A stretch of DNA of 64,000 bases from Adiantum capillus-veneris (GCA_014529385.2 CM043952.1:155473057-155537056), one strand, 5' to 3'. Shown: positions 34,886 to 47,459, numbered from the stretch's first letter. A program made the numbers and translations. Notes: generated by a model not told the origin, from the letters alone.

Positions 34886-36013
34886 GTGATAATGGAAGTG
34901 TTGTACAAAAAGGGAATTGACCAGATTCTCAAGAGATGTGTGGAACATTTTGAACAGAATGCAGTATTATCTGAAGCTCATTCAGGTAATGCAGGAGATC
35001 ATTTTTCAGGGGATATCACAGTAAAGAAAATTTTACAAGTAGGTTTGTGGTGGCCATCAGTGTTTAAAGGTTTCCATCAGTTTGTGAAGTCATGTTTGAC
35101 ATGTCAAAGGGATGACAGGCCCCTGAATGCTAATAGAATGCCTTTACAACCTGTTCTACCACTTGAACCTTTTTAGAAATGGGGATTAGATTTTGTGGGA
35201 CCTGTAAAACCAACAGCAAAGTTTACAGGGAAAAAATATATTCTTGTGGCAACAGACTATTGGACCAAGTGGGTAGAAGCATAGGCAATGAAAGATAACA
35301 AACCACAGAGTGTGGCTAAATTTCTTTACAAAAACATAATGACCAGGTTTGGATGTCCAGTTGAATTGGTGTCAGATCATGGAGGACATTTCATTAACAA
35401 TGTAATTAGGAAGCTTACTGAATATCACATGATCATCCATAAGAAGTCCACAGTTTATTATCCACAAGCTAATGGTCAAGCGGAATCCACTAACAAAACT
35501 CTGATGAGAATTTTGATAAGAATTGTTTCAGAGAACAGGAAAGACTGGGATACAAAATTGGATTCAGCATTGTGGGCATTCAGGACAGCATTCAAAGTAA
35601 GTACAGGGATGACACCATTCAAGATGGGGTATGGTCTTGAATCAATTGTCCCAATGGAATTTGTTGTTCCAAGTTTGAGAATTGCAGTTCGGTACAGATT
35701 GTCAAGAGATGAGTCAACAGTTTGTCGACAGGAGCAACTCATGAAATTAGAAGAAAGCAGAATTCAGACTGCTTATGTAATTGAAACCATTCAAAGGAGA
35801 AGACACGCTTGCGTGGACAGAAATGTTAAATATAAATCATTTTTAGAATGAGATTGGGTCCTCGTGTACAACAGCCAACTTGGCAAGAGGCCAAGGAAAC
35901 TTAAATTAAGATACTTGGGTCCTTTCCAAATTGCAAAGGAACTAGGAGATTCAACATTTTTATTGGTAGATACTGAAGGGAGAATTTTTCCAAAAGCAAT
36001 CAATGGCTTTTGA
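34886..36013 (+). pseudogene. Integrase of the decayed gypsy element
   Basis: The zinc domain reads EAHSGNAGDHFSGD ... CLTCQRDDRP. The DDE core is present: [11 protein letters not shown] (first D), LVSDHGGHF (second D), NGQAESTNKT (E). ALWAFRTAFKVSTGMTPFKM follows. The C-terminal domain continues to about 36010 with DWVLVYNSQLGKRPRKLKL. Stops TAG 35174, TAG 35282, TGA 35849 and TGA 36011 interrupt it, each at a codon where Gln or Arg would fit. There is no chromodomain. Confidence 0.85.
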
Positions 36014-36184
36014 CTAAAACCCTTGGTTGGTGGGAACATTCCTTTTGAGGGTAAGAATAATGATAGTCTAGAGCATGTGGTAAATTTGACAGAGATTTAC
36101 TTGATTCGTGTTGAGCGGTCATGTCGGGTAAATTTAAAAATCAAATTTTAAGGTTACCCTGACGTTATTTCTTCACCAGTCACT

Positions 36185-36517
36185 TTGCTCCCACACTGTG
36201 TGAATTTTCTTTGTATTACCTTGTGCATTTTGCAGCTCTCTGTCACCCTGTCTAAGAAAGGCATCACCATAGATGTTTCCCCTTCTCAAAGAATTGATGA
36301 GCAAGCTCATGTGGGAACAAGGAGATCATCACGCAAATCTCTTCTTACGGCTCAGGCCATTGTAGCTGCAGATGTCATTATTGATGAGGAGAAGTCAACA
36401 CCTCTTGAGGAGTCACCACTTGCAATGGAGAGTGGTCCGGTTGACTACAACTTTCTTGACATGCGTCAAGAGTTAGATTTGCAGGTGGTAGTACATATAA
36501 AGAATGGCTCAAGATGA
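36185..36517 (+). CDS. Short ORF after integrase, unknown
   Basis: 110-aa frame starting MLPHCVNFLCITLCILQLSV, whose first 25 residues are hydrophobic, followed by KKGITIDVSPSQRIDEQAHV and an acidic part. TTTTGCAG at about 36227-36234 looks like a splice acceptor, so the hydrophobic start may be intronic. Position downstream of integrase recalls extra 3' ORFs in some plant gypsy elements. No env-like evidence. Confidence 0.3.
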   Translation: MLPHCVNFLCITLCILQLSVTLSKKGITIDVSPSQRIDEQAHVGTRRSSRKSLLTAQAIVAADVIIDEEKSTPLEESPLAMESGPVDYNFLDMRQELDLQVVVHIKNGSR

Positions 36518-37137
36518 TTGGGTTACTTCAATTTGCAATGTTACCCTGGAAACATTGGAAAAACAATCAATCCTTCATGACTCTGTTAATTCATATTCAA
36601 GATACCAAAGGTAGCATCTTTGGTAGTTTCTGGTTAGGCCCTAAATTGATAAGTTTAGTATTTCACCTTCACTTGGAGGATGATTACTCAGTGGGTAAAG
36701 CTTCAAATGCCTAAATGGAATCAAAATTTGTTCAGGCACAGGGGGGACAGGGGTTATTACCTAGTAAGAAAATTTCAAAATCCGTACAGATTTCAAAAAA
36801 TTAAATGGTTTTTGGAAAAGGTCTGTGTGTTGGTAAAGAGGTTTGAGTCTCTTAAACTACCAAATAAAGAGACCCTCCTAGACCCCATTCTCTTCCTAAT
36901 GCATAAGCTGAACACAAGTCCAAGAGCATGATGATTTGATAGCATGAGATTGGGTCAACGAAGGAACCCAAGCAACACCTGATGCGATTGCAAATGGTGA
37001 TGTCAGAATCAAATGAAGGTTTAGTGAGTCTCACCAACCAACTACTCTTCTTAATGATCTTGGATCAATTGCACAAGTAACAAGAAGAACATGACTAGTA
37101 TATATTTACAAGTGAAACTTGTAGATTCCAAAAATGG
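36518..37137. other. No gene recognised; dispersed repeat piece at 36840-36900
   Basis: GGCACAGGGGGGACAGGGG near 36735 could be a polypurine tract but no LTR follows. 36850-36900 (CCAAATAAAGAGACCCTCC... ) matches the cap sequence repeated three times at 53516-54170. Confidence 0.5.
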
Positions 37138-38280
37138 ATGAAGAAGTACAATAAAAATAGAGATCCCCACGATAATTTAGCCAAACTTAGATATTTTCTT
37201 AGAGGTGAGAAAGTCTATGACTTCCATACAAAATATGAAGGATTCAAATTAATGTTTGAAGGGATAGATTGGACTTGGTCCCAAAACATAGAGAACGCGA
37301 CAATTGCTGCCTTACCCACATTAGCTAGCAGATTTGTGGCAACGTTCTCAAAACCAAGAATCAAACACAACACTGTTTCTCAAATTTACAACTTCAAGCA
37401 AGAAACAAGACAGACTGTATGGGACTATACGAGCAATTTTGAACATTATCTTGCATGGTTTCCTATAAGAGAATTACTTGGGCAAGAAAGATTAGTATTG
37501 TTGCTTTTAAAGAGACTACTCAACAAAAAATTGCATGTTAGCCTGTATAGTATGAAACATTCAACACTGGATGCTTGCATATGCAATGTGATACATTAAG
37601 GGGATGATTGCAAGATCTATTCAAAGTGAGAGGAGGGATCTAACACAAGGAGAGAGCGTACCACAAAAACACTACCCACACAAGTTGGACTGGCTATTAC
37701 AACCTCCCCCATTAATAGTTTGATCTTGGAGGAAGTCCTTAAGAGATGGTCATGAAAACTCTAGCACAATTACAAAAACAGATGCCTATGAAAGCATAAG
37801 GGCAACATCAACTCCTTGTTGGACAATTGGCTCAACTTATGGACCCTAGATAGAACAAAAAATGGTGTTCCACAAAGAGAAAATAAACTAAGCATGAGAC
37901 ACATGAGTGTGATTATAGATCAAAGTATATTGGGAATGTATAACGCATGCCCATGAGACAACAAGGACAACCTATCTACACATATCCACCAAAATAGACA
38001 CAAGGGTATAGACCCATGGAAGAAATGGAAAGAGCTCAACCAATATTGGTACAACAACCTCCCTTACCGGATAGCAATGCTATTTTAGTTAAAATGATGC
38101 ACTCAGAGAAAATGAGAGAAGAGCACACACTAGTGCCTCTAACTCAACATTGATACGAATAGCAACCAATTCCTATGTATGAGCTAGTGTACTATGCACA
38201 ACCTAAAAACCCTCAAGTTTACTTCATTACAGACCAAGGGTGTTAATGGGTCACCACAATTGAATGTCTGTAACATAGCT
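37138..38280 (+). pseudogene. Gag fragment of another LTR retrotransposon
   Basis: Frame 37138-37599 reads NRDPHDNLAKLRYFLRGEKV, then LASRFVATFSKPRIKHNTVS and QTVWDYTSNFEHYLAWF, the usual Gag capsid layout. From 37600 to about 38280 broken phases give P/Q-rich text (QQGQPIYTYPPK). No zinc knuckle, pol or LTR can be assigned. Confidence 0.65.
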
Positions 38281-39232
38281 TTTGGCGCGCTAACATAATG
38301 TAAATACTCACGGAAGTGACTCAGATGGGGCACAAAGAATCTTTGAGGATGTCAACCTCAAGAAGTGAACCTAGTGAACTAAGCTCTCATCACAACTAGC
38401 AAACTATCACTCTTTAGTCTAAGAAATCAACCTATGTCCTATCTCACCGCTCTCAGTCATCACGACATTTCATCAACCAAATGAACTCAAAATGCGACAA
38501 AACTTTAGGAGGAGCTATAATAGTCCTGAGGACACTATTCTACAAAGTATGGAGGTCATATGACAAGGTACAAAAATCTCGATCCATCATGGTCCATGTC
38601 TTGAAAATTGCAACAGAATAGTTGAGATAGGTCACCTAAGGTCTAGGAATACTCTCCTATGGTCAAAATGTCACTTTAGTACTCAAATTTGCCAATTTAG
38701 CTCACAAACAGGTACTCGCAAACCACTACAAAGCTGAGAATGATTATACTTGAACGAAAGAGCAAGAGACAAGGAACACAATGCAATTTGCAAATAGAAT
38801 TTTCATTACTAGATTAAGAGGAAAAATGCGTTACAAAGTATTGTTGAGTATCCATTCACAGTCATACTACATACAAAAAGCTCTTCAAAACCTTGGATAA
38901 TGTTGAATTGTGTCCTTTCATATAGGATTTTGAGCTTTATACACAGGGCTTTTCATATGGCCATTGGCCGGCTTACAAGACTTTTGGGCTCAAGATAAAG
39001 AATACATCTTTGAATATACAGAATGCGGCTCAAAAATCATACTATCTCCTTTACAAGGCTTTTCTAAAAGAAGATATAGATTACATCAAAATATTGGGCT
39101 TGGGCAAGGTGTGGCTAGCTAGGAGGGTGCTCGTCAACTACATCTGCCAAACACTGTCAAATGCTCTTTCATAGTCAAACTATCACTTTTCCAATGTCTT
39201 TGTGATGGGAGTAAACTTGGCAAGTCAAGCTA
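38281..39232. other. No gene recognised; possible minus-strand LTR
   Basis: On the minus strand CTGTGTATAAAGCTC (38934-38948) looks like a TATA box and is followed by T-rich sequence as in U3-R regions. No matching LTR was found, so this is only a suggestion. Confidence 0.3.
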
Positions 39233-42200
39233 CTATGTCAGTTTATAATTATAGATCTTTAAAAGATTGGTGAGTAGTGTGCTTTGATAGGCTATATGCC
39301 TTGCCGATAGATCTTTGGTTAGTGGATTGAAGATGGTGGATTCCATCTCAAAGAACCCTGTCATAAATGCCTCCTTCAATGCCTGCATGTAGTGCGAGGG
39401 GAGGAACATGATCCTTGTGTACATCCCCATAAGAACATCCCTCATTTGAGCAATCACCACTTTCATGGTATGGACCATATATGATTTTGTCGGCTTGTAG
39501 TTGTTGATTGACTTTGAGAGTACTTGGTAATTAAGTACAATGGGTCTCTTGCTCCTCCATGTGTAATAGTTGTCCCATGATCGCTGTCTCTAGGGATTGA
39601 ACAATAGGTTGGGCCGATCTTGAGATGTTGAGGGGCATTCTTGTAAGTGGTCTCATCCTGGGGCCTTTTCTCAAACCATTTTTTTCTCCATAAGGGCTTG
39701 TTTTTTGGGGTAAGTAGCACTTGGTCAACTGTGATTAACACATCATCATAATCGCCCTTTGCATTTGGTTCAATTGTTGGCAAGAGTTTCTTTTTCCACA
39801 ATATGGCTTCTTCTTTCATCAGTGGAAGGGCTATCATCTCGTGGCCAAAGTTCTTCACTAAATCATTTGTCTTGATCATCAATAGGGCCGTTGATTCTAG
39901 TACTTTGAGCTCATAAAGCATATAATCTTTATGTGAGCCGGTTGGCATGTCATCTATCCACTTCTTTAGCTCATCACGAACATATGTATGCTCCATTTTC
40001 TCTTCAAAGTCATGTAGACTTCCCTCGGATGATGTGCTTGGTAAATCCACGGGGTTAGATCTATAATTTCAAATTCAGCCATTTGTGTTGGTTGGGTAGG
40101 TACAATAGCCTTGGATTGTAGGGCATTGATTTAAATATTTAACTTGTAACCCTTTGGTACGCCTTTTTGCCTAACTGGTCAAATTTGCTTGTGCTTTGAC
40201 TATCTATTCTTCGAGCTCTTTTATTCTCAACTCCCTTTGAGTGTTTGTTTCCATTGATCCAACCATCAACATCTATCTTTGTAGCTTTTCTTGGGCCACC
40301 TCCACCTTCAATGCTTTCCTCTACGGTGGCTATTGAAGCTTGAGATGTTGAATCGGGAGCGAGTACTTCTTGGAGTGTCAATAGAGTTAAGAATGTGCGC
40401 TTCACGACATCATAAGACTCACACAAATTTGGATACTTATTTTTCTCTCCCTCTAAGGTCTTCTTAAGAGCTAAATACTCTTCTTTCAACTCACTACTGG
40501 CCTCAATTTATTTCTCTAGACCTTGAAAAATGATGGCCACATCTTGTTTTTCTCATGCAAGGGTAGCTTGTAGTTGCTCCTTATCTTCTTCTAGGCACTC
40601 AATTTGCTAGTACAGCTGCTCAATCTCTTTGATAGCTGCATTGGTCTTCGCCTTGGCACCTCTTGCATCTAGTCCTTGCAGTTTTGAAACAACTTCCTGG
40701 CATTTGAATCGCAATCTTATCATTTCTAGATGGTCTTCTAAATTAAACTCCCAGAGGAGCTTGTCCATTGCCTCAGCCTCCGCCCTTGAGAGAGGTGGTA
40801 CCTCTCACCGTACTTGAGTTGTCTATTGCCTCCAAGTTTGCTTGTTGCGTTTAGCTCTCGAGCATTGTTCTCTTTTTTCTTGGACTTTGGGTTTCCTTTT
40901 CCCTCTTCTAGCTTGCTTTGATTTTGTTTTGATGTTTCTGAATCTTTATGCTCGGCTTGAGTTTCATCTTTCTTTACTTCAGATTCTTTCTTGTCTTCTT
41001 GATCTTTAATCTCTTCTAGATCTTTGTCCGTAGGAGGAGGAGTTGTTGGTTTGGGTGAGACTTGGTGTTGCTCCATCTCAGATCTCCTCTCATCTTGTTG
41101 AGTGGTGGTAGCTGTGTCTTTAGGAGTCTCTCTTTGCTTTGGCTGTTGGCTTCTTAATAAAGAATCTAGTGGAGATTCCAAAATCGTCATCCTTTGCCTC
41201 TTGGAGTTTTCTTCTCCTCTTTGATCAGCTTTTTGCTTCAATACATCATGGATATTTTGCCTGAATGATCATGATAATTCTACTTCAGCAATCGTTTTCT
41301 GGTGTTACGATTGTTTAATCTTTTCAAGCCGATCCTCCTTGAGTTTTTTGAACTTTCTCTCAAGCTCCACATCATCTTCTTCATCTTCCAAGGGAGGTTC
41401 TTCTACTTTTTTCTTTTCCAAGGCTAGCTTGGCCAGCCATTCCTCTCGAAGTTTTTGTGATTCCTCCATGGATTTTTGAGCTTGAGTCTTGGGAATCTAC
41501 TTAGTCGGTATGTTTTCTTTTGGACCAAAGGGATGGTAATATCTTCCTCCTCTTTTGTAGATTGGTACTCTGAAGGGATGTCCTACTTGTTACCTCTGAT
41601 CTCTTTGCTTAATTAGCTCAAAGTCTGACTCCGTGGCCTCACTGTCTGGTGTCTTGGCCATGGAGCTCTGTCCTCTTGTTCTTCTCTTGGTGGGTGTTGT
41701 GGATGAGCTGCCCATCAACTTCACCATGTGCTTTGCCTTGTGTAACAAATTCAATTGGGATTTAGTCTCTGGTAGCTCATCTATCATGCCTAGTGCTTGA
41801 TAAGCTATTCGACTTAGCACTGGACCTGCATTCATGTATGTCTTATTTCTGTCACTTCCCTTCAAATTCTCCTCAATGAGGTTCTCTAGTATGTAATTTA
41901 CTAGCTTTCATATGATGAATCTCCTTTCTATCAAGCCCATTTCCATCACTATTGCTATGTGGAGGTTGGGCTCGATGTACCTTCGTGGCTTTTGGACTTT
42001 GAGGTGTTGTGAGATAATTCAGAGGGGAAACTTTGTCTCAGAGTAGATGAGATATTTATGGGTTGATTTGTGCCCCTCCTTCTTCACAAAGACCTTGTCA
42101 TTGTTGATTGCCTTTGTTTTGTTGAGTAAATTGTGATTGCTAATTGTTAAATGGAGGGCATGATTGATCAATTCATCTATGATTCCAAGTTTTATGGTTT

Positions 42201-42288
42201 CTCCATCATTGTCTGTTAAGGTAGCTTCACCATTATACTGTATTGTTGTTGAGGCATTAGGGGTTGAGTAATTCCATATATTTACCAT
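39233..42288 (-). pseudogene. Retroelement ORF1-like long reading frame, coiled-coil, unknown function
   Basis: On the minus strand a coding region of about 1000 codons runs from ATG 42288, inside the LTR-like repeat, through frames 42288-42019, 41865-41590, 41241-40738, 40489-40139, 40050-39463 and 39478-39233, with several stops and phase changes. The N-terminal part (GETIKLGIIDELINHALHL; PVLSRIAYQALGMIDELPE) aligns with the plus-strand copy at 20242-21427. The middle is very rich in K, E, Q and T with heptad-like charge. The C-terminal part (RDELKKWIDDMPTGSHKDYM, GHEMIALPLMKEEAILWKKK) looks globular. No protease, RT or integrase motif. Probably an accessory ORF of a retrotransposon; a host gene cannot be excluded. 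Confidence 0.55.
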
Positions 42289-42601
42289 ACAAAGTATATC
42301 AACACTTCAATACAGAATTAATACAAGTTCAGCACCTGTTCAGGCTACTAGACAGAATCAGGAACAACACACGAATTGAATACAAAGAATAGACATAAAT
42401 TGAATACTCCATAGCCAGAACCTCTCGTTCATTTTCTTCCTTCTTCCTTACATCGTGTAACTACACGCCATGAGAATAACTTCTTCTAGGAATGAAAAGG
42501 TACAAGCCCCATTAACTTACAAAAAAGACTGAAAGTTAAAAGCTAAGGTTCTATTCTAAGGTTCTATTAACACTGAACTGAAATAATATCTAAGGCTAAC
42601 A
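42244..42601 (-). repeat. LTR-like repeat, minus orientation
   Basis: Inverted copy of 30144-30484, start TGTTAGCCTTAG at 42601 and end near 42244. It carries the same ATG and MVNIWNYST reading at its end. Being in opposite orientation, the two copies do not bound one element. Confidence 0.7.
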
Positions 42602-42657
42602 CCTAGCACAGCCTGGTGGCAAAAAGTTTTTTGACTCAAAACCATTTGACTTGACAC

Positions 42658-43057
42658 CCCTTAATCCCTTGTTCACAAAAAATTCTAAGCAGTTTTACTA
42701 GATAATACTATGCAAAGTATAGTGCTTGGAACTGAATCCAAGTTGTACAAATACATACCATTATACCAATAAGACATCCATTAGTGTTTAAAAACACTAT
42801 TCTAGTGACTAAGTATCAGAATCCCCTGGTAATAACTGAATCCAAGTTGTACAAATACATACCATTATACCAATAAGACCCTTAATCCCTTGTTCACAAA
42901 AAATTCTAAGTAGTTACTAGATAATCTATGCAAAGTATAGTGCTTGGAACTGAATCCAAGTTGTACAAATACATACCATTATACCAATAAGACACTTCCC
43001 ATCCATTAGTGTTTAAAAACACTATTCTAGTGACTAAGTATCAGAATCCCCTGGTAA
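42658..43057. repeat. Tandem duplication, 221-bp period
   Basis: Starts CCCTTAATCCCTTGTTCAC at 42658 and again at 42879. The copies are almost identical apart from small indels, so the duplication is recent. Confidence 0.9.
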
Positions 43058-43426
43058 CTCCTTCACAGGCTCCTCCAAGGAAACTGATGACTGTGTCAAT
43101 TCTGTAGGTTTGTTTTTAATTCATCTGGTTGTTGTAACCTCCTCCTCATTGCTCTTCAGGTTTTCTTCTTGTTGACAATCTGGAAACTTCCCAATTACAT
43201 CTTCTTTACCCAAAATGTCTTGAACAACCTCTGCTACAGCACCTGCACTTGCCTCCAACTCCTTCAGGGTGAGATCAGTAACCTGCTCAACAATAGGTGT
43301 TGTTACATCCAAATTCAGAGCCTCATGTGTCTCCACTGCATCCATAAGAGTGTGGAAGTCCTTTGTTGCCCCAAGGCCATGTGCATATTCCACAATCATC
43401 TGATGGATTCTGTCGAGTCTTACCAT
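43034..43426 (-). pseudogene. Fragment of a retroelement accessory ORF
   Basis: Minus-strand frame MVRLDRIHQMIVEYAHGLGA, then DVTTPIVEQVTDLTLKELEA and an acidic end, interrupted by TGA at 43121 and stopped at 43034-43036. Composition resembles the minus-strand frame at 51992-53312, and both abut inverted CGAGCGAG-rich segments, so they may be two halves of one ORF. Confidence 0.35.
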
Positions 43427-43429
43427 AGC

Positions 43430-43467
43430 CCGAGCGAGATTTCTCGAGCGAGCTAAAACCCGAGCGA
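43430..43467. repeat. CGAGCGAG-rich segment, left copy
   Basis: Three CGAGCGA units about 15 bp apart, including CTCGAGCGAG at 43443-43452. An inverted relative lies at 51998-52060. Confidence 0.6.
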
Positions 43468-44307
43468 ATATTTAAATGTCATATACCCATGTTGCGCTAT
43501 ATATGCTATGAATGTTCTTCTGACATATTATTCCATGTCTTGAACATGTATTTGATTCAAGCTTTGTAGAGAGGGTATGAATAAGAGCCGTCAAAAGTTT
43601 CCCAAGGTTGTGCATGCAAGTTGGATGATATCTTGAACATGATCATCTATGCAAAGGTCCCAATGAGGCACATTAGTGGAAGTCAAGTGGTATGTATTAA
43701 AGAGAAAACTTAAAAAGAAAAGGTTATTAACCCAAAAAATGGTCCTATGCCATCGTGAATGCACAAAGATCTATCAAAAAGTGCTTGAGTCATTTTTTCA
43801 TTAATGGGGATCCAAGCCAAATGGCCGTGCACACCCATTGCAAAGTCAACCATTATAGCAATGCGGTCCCCACAAATAGCCATGCATCAAGAATTATGCA
43901 AAGATATAAAATGCATTAGAGTCTCCACAAACTAGATGAAAGAAAATCTCTTCCTAGCAATAACTATGCGAGGAGTTATTATTATAATGAAGCAAAATAG
44001 AATCAGATTATGGCATAGCAAGCACAAAACATGACAATGAAACCTATTGAAAAGGCACCGGCAACTCATCGGGCATAAACCAGGAGAAATTTTGATAAAA
44101 AAGGAGGGCTAGGAGCTATCTCTAGCCCCTTGCACACAAACATGAGGAAAACATTATCTAGCTCTGAGCTTGTCTTGAAGAAAACCAGTAAAATTTTAAA
44201 TTTTTAGCATAAATACCATCAAATGCTTCCAATTTTACCTATAAAACGGAAGAATTAATAAGTGTGTCCATCATGTGTCTTTATTTTCTTTCATTTAGGG
44301 AGGAGAT
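43468..44307. other. No gene recognised
   Basis: AT-rich; no frame above about 60 codons. AGGGAGGAGA at 44298-44307 is a polypurine-like tract directly before the LTR. Confidence 0.45.
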
Positions 44308-44852
44308 GTAGACACCTTATGCAAGCGGGAGGTAATTTATCCAAGAGTTGTCCACACTTTGGTATACCATAGGGTGATGTGATTAAGAGTAATTCTTTGG
44401 GAATGTGATTTGGAGTAATTCTACAAATCACGCGTGATATGGAGTAATTCTCCATAGTAAATACCACAATGGGTTGCAACTCATGCAATTTTAGAAATAC
44501 TCAACAACTTGATTCTCATAACTGAGAATCATGCGTTGCAGGCTCAGTAGAGAGAGGATATTGATGACAGTACTAATAACGAGAGAGAGGATGATGATGA
44601 ATGGAGTTGGCAGACCCTAACGATGGTTTACTCCCTTGCATCATCATCTGCATGTTGTGGCTGCCTATCATTGACATGGGATTGTCCGCCCCTTGGCATG
44701 TTGGAATAAATAAATTAATTAATCCATCCTCATGTCTCGTGATATCAAGAGGCATGAGTACCCCTTCAAATCACACCTTCTCGCATTCTATTTAAAGCAC
44801 CCCTAAGTAACCAAAATCAATCAATACAAACCCATCTACCCGCTAAATTTAA

Positions 44853-44921
<69 letters not shown>

Positions 44922-45010
44922 CTTCTTCTTCTCTATGTACGTGTGTACGACAACCGAATGCTTCTTATGTGTTTGTGTAGTGAGAGGCCACCCGTCCTTT
45001 CACTTTCACA
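44308..45010 (+). repeat. LTR with TATA box, purine tract before it and primer-like site after it
   Basis: 703 bp, TGTAGACACC...CTTTCACA. AGGGAGGAGA precedes it. CTATTTAAAG at 44788-44797 is a TATA box candidate, followed by a (CT)n tract (about 44851-44914) in the leader. Three copies of GAGTAATTCT (44387, 44413, 44442) in the U3-like half resemble an enhancer array. TGGTATCA at 45011-45018 matches the start of the initiator-Met primer site common in Copia elements. Confidence 0.6.
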
Positions 45011-45214
45011 TGGTATCATTTGTCCTATTGTCTCGTTACCATGGAGTAGGTTGTGATGGAATTGATGAAGAAGAAACCTGCATTAGCAAGAAATTTCTTG
45101 CAAGCCTTGGTGAATGTCCCTCTCTCACTATATCAAGCCCCTACAAACTATAAGGAGTCACGTTTGTAGATGAAAATAGAATCTGCAAAGCCCTGTAAGC
45201 CCCTTGTGATACTC

Positions 45215-45344
45215 CCTTCAATGATGATGTGGTTGCCTCTATCCAAAAACCAAACAAGGCTTCATTCTTCTTGCTCAAGCCTTCAATGATGATGTGGTTG
45301 CCCCTATCCAAAAACCAAACAAGGCTTCATTCTTCTTGCTCAAG
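45215..45344. repeat. Tandem duplication, 65-bp unit
   Basis: CCTTCAATGATGATGTGG begins at 45215 and again at 45280; the copies differ at one base, so it is recent. Confidence 0.9.
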
Positions 45345-46084
45345 CCTTTACCCTTTGCCTTGCAGATGCTCCTGGTTCTCGTGTTGCTCACGAAAAGGTG
45401 CACGCGATGATCTTTTTTTCAAATGACATGGAGGAATGTGAATGCACATGAAGCATCAATTGCCACTTCTTCTATTTCTAACCAACTAAGCAACATTCCT
45501 TATGTCGGTGAACCATTTTGCTACACCAATGGCTTCAAATGTGTGCTGATCATGGAACATGTGCCTTGTGAGGTAGGCCCTGTGCCTCCGCGGACATTCT
45601 TGCTTCTTTATTTGGCATCATGGTGGTCTTGCCCCTTCCAAATGTTGTAGTGAGCTTATCAAGAAAATCTTTAAGATAGCAAACTTATGGTAAACCACTC
45701 GTCCTTACCACTTCTGAAGCCTCACAACACCCCTCCAATTGGAATCAGTCCTACCCATGATGTCCTCGAGGTGTTTCTCTCTTTAAATTAAGCACTATTT
45801 TAAGTAGATTATGATGCCCACTTCAATGGCACTCTCTTGCCAATGTCTTATGTTCAACCAAGTCCAAATATTTGAGGCAAATTTGTGTCTACCCTGTGAT
45901 TGGATGTGAACCTTCCTGTAGATGAACTAGTTGAAATCGTGTGCACAACCTTGACGAGGACGCACCCTCAACAGCCGACTCTGATGCGTCATCTCTCTCT
46001 CCATAAACACACAACAGAGACTCATGCATGTTTTCAGCTTGTTGTCCATGATGGGTCTTTATTAAAAAACTCCAGTAACCACCA

Positions 46085-46086
<2 letters not shown>
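45345..46086. other. No gene recognised
   Basis: A 75-aa frame at 45423-45650 (SIATSSISNQLSNIPYVGEP) follows the LTR and might be internal retroelement sequence, but no domain is recognised. Confidence 0.35.

Positions 46087-46144
<58 letters not shown>
46087..46144. repeat. (CT)n microsatellite
   Basis: About 58 bp of pure CT. Confidence 0.95.
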
Positions 46145-46146
<2 letters not shown>

Positions 46147-46537
46147 CTTTTCTCTCTCTACACTGTATACACACCACTGTTCAGAAAAATCATTTTTCCA
46201 AACATACAAAATTCCTTTACTAGATTTTCTCAAAAGGAAATTTTAGAAAAGTAGGTCATTTTTTCGGGGTTTAACACTATTTTTCTCTACTTTGAGGAGG
46301 AATTTCTCGTTTTCCCCTTGCCCTCAACTGAAATTGAAAACGGCACTATATTAAGCTTCTTGAACACTGATACACACACACGTAATCTTTCTACTTCCTT
46401 TTCTGTCAATATTCCGGACACTCCCCATATTTGCTCATGTGCTTCCCTTCTAAACTCTCAACGCTCATCTAGGCCTAATAATTAACGTTGAAGAGGAGAG
46501 CTTCAACACTTCAAGTTGCAAGCATCATCCAGCTCTC

Positions 46538-46830
46538 ATGTTTCTGTGTGTAAGTCTTCTTCATCTCCTTCACAAATCTAGCTTAGATTTCCACCCTCTC
46601 AACCCTGTTGCCTTCCGCGTGAAAGCTATTCAGTCCGTCTGGTGCTCTCCACCTAATAACTCTGCAATGAGAACAGTTGAGCAAGCCGACGTAAATAAAG
46701 CTCTCCACCTAATAACTCTGCGACAAGGACAGGGCCGTCAGCTAGCCAACGTCAAACACTGCAAGAACGATCGAAGCTAGCCGACGTCAAATTACACTGC
46801 AAGAACGACAGGGCCGTCAGCTGATTTCCT
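46538..46830 (+). other. GC-richer segment with scrambled short duplications
   Basis: An 80-aa frame starts at ATG 46538. From 46645 short blocks recur: CTCCACCTAATAACTCTGC (46648, 46701), ACAGGGCCGTCAGCT (about 46729, 46807), CACTGCAAGAACGA (46757, about 46795) and GACGTCAAA. This looks like repeated template slippage or repair. No domain recognised; 46831-47459 continues with similar composition and may be intron of the following pseudogene. Confidence 0.45.
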
Positions 46831-47459
46831 GTTGCAAGGACCGCAAGGACAAGCCTTAAAACTTTTGCACTAATTATGTGGCTCCGCAACGAGCTGGGTA
46901 CAGCTAGCAGGTGCACGCTACCCGGCCATCGTGCCTGTCTTACACTGGACTTGTGACCGCGCGCCTTAACGCAGGGAGATTTTGGAGCCGCTAACGCACG
47001 GCTGGAGCTCGATTGCTACAATTCTCAAGCTCTAATTTGCATCGCGAGAAACTCTTGCGTCCTTTTGCTTGTGACGTAGCCATCATCTACTATTTGTACA
47101 GTCGGATCAGCGCACAGGACTTGCTCACGTATGTGCTAAACCGTGCTAACACTGCATGTTTTGTACTGCCAGCTTGCTAGAGTCAGCAGCCCTGCAATTT
47201 TGTTGAGCCTGCAATTTTGTTGAGCCTTTGCAGCTCCTTCATCATTTCCTCACCATCTATAAGTTTCCTGCGCTATCTAAATCGATGGCACGGAGATGAC
47301 CCGTTTTCAACTCTCAGCAGTTTCAACGTCGTGATGGCCAGCTGAAACTCTTTTTTGGCTCTGGCTCTGTCTCCTTTCGCAAACTATGTCCTTTGATCTG
47401 AGCAGATAACACTTGCTCCATAAGTAGCTATGTCCTAATTACCTACCATGCATTTTCAG

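Noticed and set aside
36185-36517. Envelope-like gene after integrase
   Set aside because: Only one hydrophobic stretch, which may be intronic; no signal of a surface or fusion protein.
30144-42601. The two TGTTAG repeats as the LTR pair of one 12-kb element
   Set aside because: They are in opposite orientation; an LTR pair must be direct.
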